A stretch of DNA of 64,000 nucleotides from Coprinellus micaceus. Lineage: Eukaryota; Basidiomycota; Agaricomycetes; Agaricales; Psathyrellaceae. The DNA lies in contig OX596337.1 in the NCBI GenBank assembly GCA_951394405.1, positions 1,054,001-1,118,000 of the forward strand, in the 5' to 3' direction. Shown one piece after another: positions 54,787-64,000 of the stretch (within the stretch, counting starts at the first letter, position 1; each line of letters starts with the position of its first letter). Position numbers and translations under genes: made by a program. The notes beneath the pieces were generated by a model, which was given only the letters and a program-made list of their open reading frames with translations, was not told the DNA's origin and ran no database searches.

Positions 54787-57501
54787 ATGACGGAGCCAAC
54801 ACCTCTAGACTTGACGAACCTCCAGCCCAGCGAAGGAGCCAACTACTTCGCTGGTGCCCACAGCTTCACAATCGGCAACCAGATCAACAATAGTATTCAA
54901 AATAATATTACTGTGGTGACCAACAACCCCGGTATGCTTTCCTCTCTCTCACTCATTAACGTTGGCATTGACTCAGTGCTTGCGTTCTATAGCAGACCTT
55001 ATCAAGGAGCTCAACCCGATAAGAAATGCCTCTCACATCCGCGACCGCAAGAGATTCCCGCCAGACTCCCAGTGCCTCCCCGGAACGAGGAAGAAGCTCA
55101 TCGAGCAGATCCAAAATTGGGCCAACAGTGGGATCCTCCTCAAGGCCATGCCCAGCCATGTCCTATGGCTCTACGGGTACGTCGGGTGCGGCAAGTCTGC
55201 CATCGCCCAGACGGTAGCGGAGAATTTCTCCAAAAAGGGTCGCCTCGCCGCCAGCTTTTTCTTCTTCAGAGCGACCGCAGACCGCAGTAAAAGTGCGAGA
55301 TTTGCGGGGACCCTTGCCAGTCAATTAGCCGCCTCCGTACCGTCTGCTCGGCCACTCATCGAGGTCGCTCAAGCATCGATCGGCGACGAGCTCAGGAACT
55401 CCACGGTCGCTCTCCAATTCCAGCACCTCTTCCTCGAGCCCTTCTATAGCGCATTTCAGAGCCCGGGGCGCATAGTTCAGACCTTGGTCTCAGGGCCGTA
55501 CCTGACCGTCATCGACGGATTAGACGAATGCGAGGATAGAGACGATGTCGCCGGGCTTGTTGAAAACATCATCGAATTCTTCAAGGACAAGCCACGGGCT
55601 CCCCTCCGCTTCTTCATTTCCAGCCGAGTGGAAGAACACATTCGAACACGCCTGCAGGACCCCGAGTCCCATGTTGAGCTGGTGGACCTCGTCGCACACA
55701 CGTCCGAGGACGACATCGCTTTTCTAGTTGACGAGAGCTTCAAGAATGCGGCGAAGCACAATCGAGTATTGCAGTCCTACGGGAACTGGCCGGATGAGAT
55801 GACCCGAGCAAAGTTGGTGCGGAACGCGGATAGGTCCTTTATCGTCACCTCCACCATGCTCAAATTCATCCTGGAGCCAGCCAGCGACGGGTCCACTCCG
55901 AAAACGCGCCTCGAGCTAATTCTTGACCGCGAGCTCGGCTTAGACCAACTGTATCCTGAAATCCTCAGGCGTTCCGAGGGTCTTAGCCACTTCCAAGCCA
56001 TCATCACAACCATCGCCCTTCTCATCTCTCCGCTTTCCGCGAAGCAGCTTGCACAAATCCTCTACATCGAGCTGAGCGATGTCATCAGCGTCCTCGTCAA
56101 TTTGCACTCCATCATCCACGTTCCCGGTGACGACATTTCGCCTGTGACTGTGTTCCACTCGTCGCTTCGCGAGTTCCTGTGCACGGAGAGCAGAGCCGGT
56201 CCCTACTTTGCGTCTCCGTACCACCACAAGGTCCTGGCCCATGGATGTTACAAGTGGATGTGGCGCAGGGGTGATCATACATCCGTCGTACGTTACGCCA
56301 GCAATACCTTCCGTCAGCACTGGAATTTGAACCTTGGTCTGTGCGGTGACGACGTCGAGAAGTTGAGGCAGGAGCTTCGGGGTTTTATCGCTCTGATGCG
56401 AGGAGAGACCACACCAGTCCCTCGAGAGCTCTTGCATAGGAGCGTGGCCACCTATACCTTGATGGACGATCTTTGGATATCTAGGATCTCCCCTCGCATC
56501 AGGAAATGCAGCGTTGGGGAACTAGTCGCGCGGTTTGTGGGGATTCAACCCTCCAGCATCAACTGGTCCTCCGTCGGTAAGACTATCGGAGCAATCCGCG
56601 AAGTACACAACGCTTTGGAGAAGCAGGGGATATCAAGGCCGAACGATGAATTCTCAGCACTGTGGGACGAAATGGACTCCCCAACTCCAGTGCCACGGAT
56701 CGATCTTCACCACACTTCAGTCGTCGTTGCTTGCATGCACCACCTCTTCGTCCATTCGAAAGCGGGTGGTGGTGCCAAGATCGCATTGCTCCCTTTCCAA
56801 GATGAGATGATGCCAGGGACAGAGTACAGAGCAGACCTAGTCACATGCGACTATGCCTTCTGGTCGTTTGGGCTGCATCTGGCCATGGCTATTAAGCACG
56901 ACCCCGATACCGTCAACTTGGGGTTCTTCACAGCCCGCCGCAAGCACACAGCGTCGAGCGGCAATCGGATGAACATGAGCATGTTCGATTACTTTACCGC
57001 CCAACGGCGATATTTTGACTCGCTACGAACCCCAGACTATCTCCCGCCTTTCAGGGCCAATTTCAACGACGCTACCTCAGCGGTAGAAAGTGTCCTATCT
57101 GTACGTACTCTTCCTCTCATCCAAACGTGGCTAATCTCGTGCGCCTAGTCGCAGGCACCCGACCTTTTCGCCTCGCTGAGCGGCGACTGGGGATTTACTA
57201 GCACCCCAGGATACTATGGTCGCCCGAATTTCTGGGCGTTCACTTGCGTATGTTACGCACTTTACAACGCACACAATTTTAACTGACCCTGGTATCTAGT
57301 CTAAGGAAGATTTCTCCGTTCTGAATTTGTGGGTGGTAAGTGATCGTTATTCTTTAGTCGGAAGACTCGGCGTCTGACTGCATCGCACGATTGTAGGGGT
57401 ACAGCCTACTGGCCCAATGCTTCATCTCGCAGATGGAGAGGGTTCACGACAATAAGGTTTGCGCGTTACATTGCAAGTATAAGGAAGCGACACAGGAATG
57501 A
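54787..57501 (+). CDS. NACHT NTPase 2 (NLR-like)
   Basis: Exons 54787-54931, 54996-57100, 57149-57247, 57300-57335 and 57397-57501 give 829 aa, all in phase. The leader exon (48 aa) carries NYFAGAHSFTIGNQ and an Asn-rich stretch. The P-loop is GYVGCGKSA (about 109-117) and Walker B LTVIDGLDECED, followed by FFISSRVEEHIR. The C-terminal exons encode WGFTSTPGYYGRPNFWAF and VLNLWVGYSLL, then a Cys/Lys tail. Gene plan and sequence are paralogous to 21408-24171 throughout. No repeat domain follows the NACHT. A role in non-self recognition or regulated cell death is inferred from the family. It is convergent with the GMC gene (68 bp gap). Confidence 0.9.
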
Positions 57502-57569
57502 GGGGTCCATGTACTGAACGAATTGAATTGAATTGTACTATGTGCCTTAACGTTCGCTGGTTTGTGGTC

Positions 57570-59743
57570 TCAGTAGCCTCGAATAAGCGACGCAGCACGC
57601 TCAGCAACCAGGTACGTAGGCGCCTGGGTGTGCGCGTTCGGAAGGAACGGCCACACCGACGCATCCACTACCCTCACCCCGTCTGCGCCCTTGACACGCA
57701 ACTGGGGGTCTACAACACCCCACCCCGCCTTCGCAGGTGACATGGCCGAAGTGCCCACTGGATGGAACACAGTCGACGAGAACGCGCGCACGTATGCATC
57801 AATCTCGGCGTCGGTGGGGTTGGCACCGAGATTGACGGGTGAGTCGATGTAGTCCGCCCAGGCTTTAGCGGTGAGGAATCGCCGGACGGATTTCACACCC
57901 TCGCGCATGGCGTACTTGTCGAAGTTGCTTGAGAGCAGGTTGGGGTCGATGAGGGGGTGATCGAAGGGATTGTTGGAGGCGAGTTTCACCTCCCCACCTA
58001 CGAAAACGGTCCAGTGAGTATCTCAAAACGGGGGGCCGACAAGGTACGCACGAGAGGTGGGGGAAATGAGAGCAGCGATCAGAGTCAAATAATTGCCAGT
58101 TTCCGGACTAGCCACGCCAGGTACAAGCCAGTAATTCTGCAGGGGTGGCGCGTTAGAATGAACCAGTCCAACTCAAAGACACGAAACTCACAGAGACAAT
58201 CATCTCCCAATGCGAAGCTGTCGGTCCGGTTGCTGGATCTGGGATAGTCTTGAATATAGGCGCGGTCTTAGGGAACCGGAAAAAGCCAAGATGATTGGTA
58301 ATGCCATGGACAAGGACACCTGTCTTGTTAGCTTGCCACTGCGCAAGCGCGGCGTCGATGGCAGCAGGATCCCTCAAAAAGTCGTCGAGCGATGGTCCGC
58401 GAACCTTCCAGTTATTCGGCAGGAGAACGTGATCGGAGAGATTCTTGCCTACGGAAGGATTGTCGACGTAGGTAGTGATAGACTTGTTTGTTAGTTCTGC
58501 CTTGTCGCCTATACCGGACAGCTGAAGAATTTGAGGAGTGCCGAAGGAACCAGCGGATACGATCACTTCCTTCCTAGCGTAAACGGTAGTGCTTGGCGCT
58601 GTAGTACGTAGTAGTAAGCGACCCTTGAAACGAATGGGCTGACGGTAGGGTGGTACCCACATTGAGGGCCTGAAGCGAATTGGACACCCCGGAATGATGG
58701 CTTACCACCGACAGTACCAGTTTTGACGAGCTTGGTGACTTGAGCATTCAATAGAACGTCGACGTTGCGTCGGCCAACGACCCCCGCCAAGTAGGTCGTC
58801 GCAGAGCTGCTCCGCGTCCCGCCACCGATTGACGACTGCACCCATCCCAGCCCCAAAACCTTGCCCGAAGTCGTATCCTGGTTGAATGGGAACTCGGACG
58901 AAAGCTCCTTTGTGGTGGCGATTACCCTGCTATCGATTGGGAGGCTATATCCTGGGAGAGACTTGGGAAGCACGCCGGAGGTGCTATGAAGAGACGGGAT
59001 GTACTGGCCAGTGGTGTTGTGGCCATCGGCCGGAGGTACAAACTTCTCATGCTGGAGGCCACGTTAAGCACGCGCTTCTTCGACTAATACTGGTGTGCGA
59101 AACTCACTCGAGTGATATACCGCTTCATGTTGTTCCACGACCACCCAGAATCACCGGTAAGCTTCGCCAGGAGATCATAGTCCTCAGAAGATCCATAGTG
59201 GTGTACCATGTAGTCTGGGGGGTAGAGTAACGTTTTGAGCGCTACGTTCAGAACTGACGGCGAAGAATGCACTCACTGACAGAGCTCGATCCGCCGAGAA
59301 GACGCCCTCTAGCAATGGGTATCACTCTCCCATTCAAGTTAGGTTGAGGTGTATATGTGTAATTCCAGTCATATATTGTATCTTGAGCTCTTATTAGCGG
59401 CAGTATTGCATCCACGACAAGTGCGTACTGGGAGCGAGCGTTGGGGCGAAAAATGGGACTTGAGAACCCAGAACGCCTTCGTTGCTAAGTATTTGACTTT
59501 AGTCCGAGCGGAGTTCGGCGCCACACCACAAGCATACCTTATACCGGCCTCAAGAACGAGCACATCGTTCTTTCCGTCCTCGGCCAAACGAGCGGCGATG
59601 ACATTCCCCGCGGTGCCGGAACCTACGACGATGTAGTCATATGTGGTTCCTCGAAGCTCCTTCGGACTTTGGAAGACGTCAGCATTGCAAGGGCCAGCTA
59701 GGGCGATGCCCAGAAGGAGACCAAGGGAGATGGAAGGAAGCAT
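57570..59743 (-). CDS. Secreted GMC oxidoreductase (aryl-alcohol oxidase-like)
   Basis: A multi-exon gene from ATG 59743. The signal peptide is [21 protein letters not shown]. The FAD-binding [20 protein letters not shown] follows. A short exon carries [14 protein letters not shown], and the central region has [23 protein letters not shown] signature 2 is in [17 protein letters not shown]-terminal FHPVGTSAM holds the catalytic His, and NAHTQAPTY the second active-site residue. Family members oxidise alcohols or sugars in wood and litter decay, often supplying H2O2; substrate here is unresolved (aryl-alcohol oxidase, pyranose dehydrogenase and glucose oxidase are all possible). The stop is 68 bp from the NACHT 2 stop. 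Confidence 0.93.
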
Positions 59744-61020
59744 CGCTGAGGGGGTGTGTTGTGTCCCCAGGTCTACCTTTATAGCTAAGATGTGTCTGTG
59801 GTAAGGGCATGCGTTATCCACGCGAAATAGCAGCAAGTTCCTGAATCATGTCGTAACAATTGGGGTAGACATGGCAGGGAAGATGTTGGCCCACTGGCAA
59901 GTATATTCCGATGCTGTGCCAAGGTACGTTAGCGTAGGGTCTGTCTTCCAGATCTCCGGGCGCCTGTCTCCCGGAAGTGGACACAAATACCCGATCCACT
60001 ACGAAGAGCCCCCTTCTCGCCATCGGGAGGGAGCTTTGTTGCCCCAGGAGTCCGGCGCTAATGTCGCCGGCGATGTGTTTAACGAGAGGCAATACGTGCA
60101 GTCCCATCTTAACCTCAACATCGTGATGAATGGGGCGAAAGTAAGTGCCTTACCTCCTAGATTGCTGCACTGGTCATTTGTCCCAGCGAGATGCAAGTGA
60201 AGTATCGTGATTTGTGTACGAACAGGGAAGGTGTGTCCCTGAAACGAGAATGAGGATGCTAGTTATAGTATTAGTACGACAGACGAGCTTGCTTACTCTT
60301 ACAACCCCGCCAGCATCCTTCCCGTCGGAGAATGAGGGTGTATGGGTTAAAGTATAGAAGCCAAATTCATACTGAGCAGATCAGTACCACAGGACCACGG
60401 TCACCGCGCCATCGAAATAGCGCGCACATTGGTCAACTCGGCGCCGACCAGATCGAAGGTAGACTGCGGGGCGTAAACGTGACAAAGGAGCCCGAATAAG
60501 CGTTCAAAGCGCACAAATGAGGCCGCCAAGACAATGCACAATTTAGCCCAAGGTATAGCCCCCTCAGATGAAAGGTAGACTTCTAGGATGAGAGTAGGAT
60601 GGCTCCTGGAAATAGGACCCCGAGAATTTCACGGAAGCCAAGAAATGCGGGAAACGGCACAAATTTCAGCCATTCGCAATCTCGTCGCTTGTTGAGAAAC
60701 AGAAGCTATGTGTATTCTGTGTCAGCATTCCTGAAGACGGGGATGAAGAAATGGTGTGGCAGATATACCCTTTCTCTAGACCCTTTCGAGGGCTATCCTC
60801 CAACAGAAACGGACAATTGGAGTCTGACCTCTCCATTTAAAAGTATAGTGATGGCTTCAACTTGATCAAAAGTAATCAACCAGAATTTGTGGGAACGAGA
60901 TGGTGGAGGTTGCAGAGGAAGAGTCGCGACGCGGCGGGGCTCAAGAGCGATGACCAAGCACCGCGTCCGGCATTTGCCGCCACACCAAACCGTTCCGTGC
61001 CCACTATTCAGTCTACTCCA
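59744..61020. other. Intergenic, nothing recognised
   Basis: This is the promoter side of the GMC gene and the SCO1 gene. Frames at 59814-60107 and 60599-60865 have no motif. Confidence 0.5.
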
Positions 61021-62017
61021 ATGTTCCTCTCCACTCCTCATCGTTCCTCTGCTTGCCTGAGGCAAAGCAAGTTGGTTCTGCAACGGTCACTATGGACATC
61101 CAGGAGCCGCCCTGCGTTAACGCGGTTCAACCTCCAGAGTACCCGAGTGGTGACCGAGCAAGTACAGCAACGCCGGAATTACTCTGACACTGGGAGGGAT
61201 CGCAGTACAATGGGGGTAGGCGTTGGCGATGCTATAATTGGATTCTAACGATCCTGAATAATTGTCGTACAGGTATTCACTCCTAGGTCTGCTGCACTGT
61301 TCATTACGGCGGGTATTGGGCTGTTCTTCTACTTCCGGTACGAGAAAGCGCGTTTGTTGGAGGAGCGTGGTATGTCGTATTTTGCATTGTAAAGGGGGCT
61401 ACTAAGCAACAATCAGAGAAGGAACGCGCCAGCCGACAATATGGGCGGCCTAACGTTGGAGGACCGTTCTCGCTAACGACGCACGACGGGAAGCCGTTCA
61501 CTGAGAAGGATTTGTTGGGGAAATGGTCGTTGGTGTACTTTGGTTTCGCGAATTGTCCCGACATTTGTCCGGCTGAACTGGACAAGATCACCACAGTGGT
61601 CAGCACTGTCCGTGAGTAGTCGTATACGCGTTTATTCTTGCAAAAGCTTACCACCAAACAGAGAAGGAACACGGAGACATCTTCCTCCCCGTTTTCATCA
61701 CCGTCGACCCCGCCCGCGACCTGCCACATCGCATTGTGCGCTACCTCGAAGACTTCCACCCCTCGTTTGTCGGTCTCTACGGAGATTACGACTCCACGAA
61801 GGCCGTCTGCAAAAAATATCGCGTCTACTTCTCCACGCCTCCCAGTGCCGACCCCAACGGCGATTACCTCGTCGACCACTCAATCTTCGTGTATTTAATG
61901 GACCCTAATGGACGGTTCGTCGAAGCATTCGGGCAGGCAACCTCGGAGAAAGACGTCACAGAGAAGATAGAGGGGGCTATCGCGGAATGGGAGAAGGAGA
62001 CTGGAAGGAAGGTGTGA
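61021..62017 (+). CDS. SCO1: Sco1 copper chaperone of cytochrome c oxidase
   Basis: Exons 61021-61215, 61273-61369, 61417-61611 and 61662-62017 give 280 aa. A basic, Arg/Ser-rich N-terminus suits a mitochondrial targeting sequence. One TM segment (AALFITAGIGLFFYF) anchors it in the inner membrane. The thioredoxin-fold domain has FANCPDICP (copper-binding C-x3-C, about 143-147) and VDHSIFVYLMDP with the third ligand His. Sco1 delivers copper to the CuA site of Cox2. Length and motif order are standard. It is convergent with the APH-like gene (68 bp between ends). Confidence 0.96.
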
Positions 62018-62085
62018 GGCACCAGTCGCCGTATATTATCTTACAAGACCAAAAGTAATTATTAACCCCAATATACACCACTCAT

Positions 62086-63347
62086 CTAACTCTCGAGACA
62101 GTTAAACCCCAAATCTCTCAACGCCCTCCTCAACCACCCTTCCCCCTCTTCTCTACCCAGCTCCTCGATACGCGGTTCGCTGTCCTCGCATTCAACGGCC
62201 TTGATACCTCTGACCCCAGCCATCCGAACTCTTCGCGAACTCTCTTCATCAAGATATCGATACATGCTGACTCCTGTGATCATCTCCCGTCCATAGGACA
62301 TCAACAGACGTTTCTTAAACCTCGGACATGCGACGACAGAAGGGGCAGCCTGGCTATAGGCTTCGCACATGGCACTTATGAAATTCCCCAGCCTTTCAGC
62401 ACTTTTCGGGGAGATGCATGGCTTGAGAGTCGCGATGTGGAAGTGCGCGACTACGTTCGTGTCAGTCATTATCCAAACTGGCGGAACCTCGACTCACGAA
62501 ACATCCCCAACTCGCTCCCCTCGTTTGACCTTCCAAAATACTCCCAGTCGATCAATCCACACACCTTCCAGTCGTCGCTAACGATGACGCTTCCGGGCCA
62601 GAAATCGACCATCCCGAGGCACCCACCACCAGTTCTATCAGTGTCATCACGCAACGACTCCTCGACCCTGCTCGCTATCACTTCCTTCTCCTCATCCACT
62701 CCCGGCAAGTCACTCAAGGCGTCCCGTGTCAACTTTACGAGGTACTCGTGGATCCCCCCATTCACGACGGTAGACATGGGGATAAGGCGCTGCACTGTCT
62801 CTGCGGGGATGGACTTGGATGCGTGGTGAAATTGTGCGAGGAAGGAGCCTAGTTGATGAGCGAGCTCGAGCTCGGCGGGGAGCACGGGGCGAGGGGAGTC
62901 GAGGGCGTCAGCAACACTCTGCAATTCGCCGAGATCCTCGATCCATAAGACATTGTTCTGGGTGTCGTGATGGATGACGCTGGGGACTTGGATCAACGGG
63001 TAGTCGTCCAAGGCGTCCTTCAAGGCTGTGGTGCGGAACGTGGCGTTAGCGCTGGTGGGATCGTGTGCATTGGACGTAATCTCCTGCCCAGTGATAAGCT
63101 CGAGCGCCCTTGCCTCTATCACCTGCCGTGTGACGGACACTGTGTGGCTCGCGTCGCTTGCGAGATGCGGGGGTGCGTACTTGAGGATTGCACTTGCATA
63201 CTCTTTGGAAGACGAGAAGAGGGGGATGGAGGTGGGAAATGTGACGCGTGCGGTGATGTTGGTGAAGCCGCCTGTGAGGTGCCTCACTTCGAACGCGGTG
63301 GACCCGATGGCCTGGGATTGGAGGTATGTGGTGAAGTCGAAAGCCAT
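62086..63347 (-). CDS. APH-fold kinase-like protein (aminoglycoside/methylthioribose kinase family)
   Basis: Exons 63347-62498 and 62450-62086 give 404 aa. The N-lobe has HLTGGFTNITARV and the lysine region YASAILKYAPP. VLWIEDLGE marks the hinge. The catalytic loop reads CLGMVDFWPGSV, and the following GLIDWEYFG carries the metal-binding Asp. In most APH-fold kinases the loop starts HxD; here the His is replaced, though the Asp remains. A C-terminal helical part (PCISPKSAERLGNF) completes the fold. Proteins with this 'VDxWPGS' loop occur in fungi but have no assigned substrate, so no antibiotic role should be read from the name. Confidence 0.85.
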
Positions 63348-64000
63348 TGCATGCGGAGCGTGGTGGACTTGGGTGATTAGATGTGATTAATGAGGGCGCC
63401 CTCATTGGATGTACTTATACTGTCCGTGGCGTTGACATGCGGATGGTTCACATCCTCGATTCCGACTCTGTCGGCGGTTCCTCTCGTTCCAAGTCGTTGT
63501 GGCTGAAGCTTTTAATGTTGTGAAACATGGCTACATTCACTCGTGGGTGCCTCCGTTTTTTGGAGGGAACTCGCAATTTAGTGCGTACTCATTTTGAATG
63601 CCATTCTCGTCCCCCCCCAGATTCGATGACACGACGGACAAACTTCCGAGTCAGCTAGATATATATCAGTTCCTTGTGGCCCTGAAGCCTGAGGTGGTTC
63701 CCGGGTTGCTGTGCCCAGCATACTTTACGCACGGTTCTTCCCGAGTGCCGCCTGCTGTGACAGTTCCATGGGACCTACGGCGCGATTCCCGTACCCCTCC
63801 CAGCACTACTTACGCCAGGGCCCTTGTTGTTCCTTGTCACAGGCCCGAGATGCTCCGTTTTATGAAGTCAACCTTCCCTTCCTCGGTTCTTGAGTGCCAC
63901 CGGTGGCGCGTGACTTCGATTCAGCCCCCAACTTATATACGGCCGCGTGAACGGCGCTTAGACCGTCGTCACAAACTTGACTGCTCTGTATTCGCATCCC
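63348..64000. other. Intergenic, nothing recognised
   Basis: This is the upstream region of the APH-like gene. An open frame at 63711-63893 has no motif and may belong to a gene beyond the window. Confidence 0.45.

Noticed and set aside
1..64000. tRNA, rRNA, CRISPR, bacterial operon or ribosome-binding-site signals
   Set aside because: I looked for B-box-like GGTTCGA contexts, repeated spacers and ribosomal cores and found none; the window is intron-rich eukaryotic DNA.

Overview
The window looks like a stretch of nuclear chromosome from an Agaricomycete (mushroom-forming) basidiomycete. Almost every gene can be rebuilt only by joining short exons across 45-70 nt GT-AG introns. The gene families are also typical of that group: LRR-like F-box proteins, NACHT NTPases, lineage-specific multi-pass membrane proteins, MARVEL-like proteins, P450s, UstYa/DUF3328 oxidase-like proteins and a GMC oxidoreductase. 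I saw no rRNA, tRNA, CRISPR or viral gene. Exon boundaries were worked out by hand from splice signals, frame continuity and paralogue comparison.

Layout. Positions 1-8000 are accessory: the 3' part of a cytochrome P450, a seven-TM protein, a small secreted peptide with a dibasic site, two UstYa-like proteins around an Agaricomycete membrane protein, and a proline-iminopeptidase-like hydrolase. From 8 to 10 kb there is almost nothing recognisable. Positions 10.4-15.2 kb hold an unusual transcription-factor gene, with one intact and one degenerate Zn2Cys6 module plus a piece of sorbitol/xylitol-type dehydrogenase, and then a basidiomycete-specific protein. A 507-bp MITE with terminal inverted repeats and TA target duplications lies at 16.6-17.1 kb. 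Positions 17.5-30 kb mix two MARVEL-like paralogues, three F-box genes and a NACHT NTPase.

Positions 30-44 kb are a conserved ribosome-biogenesis block: Nop9, Rrp4 (divergent from Nop9 over 123 bp), the circularly permuted GTPase GNL3/Grn1, an RRM/RS protein and ribosomal protein eL18, with one F-box gene interspersed. Positions 45-64 kb carry a fifth F-box gene, an Ale1-type MBOAT acyltransferase, a second P450 paralogous to the first, a second NACHT NTPase, a secreted GMC oxidoreductase, the copper chaperone Sco1 and an APH-like kinase.

Possible joint functions. The 3.1-6.4 kb genes could form a small peptide-modifying (dikaritin-like RiPP) cluster, because a signal-peptide precursor-like gene sits directly upstream of an HxxHC oxidase; this is inference. 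The NACHT and F-box genes fit an expanded, fast-evolving recognition and ubiquitylation repertoire. The ribosome-biogenesis genes are ordinary housekeeping.
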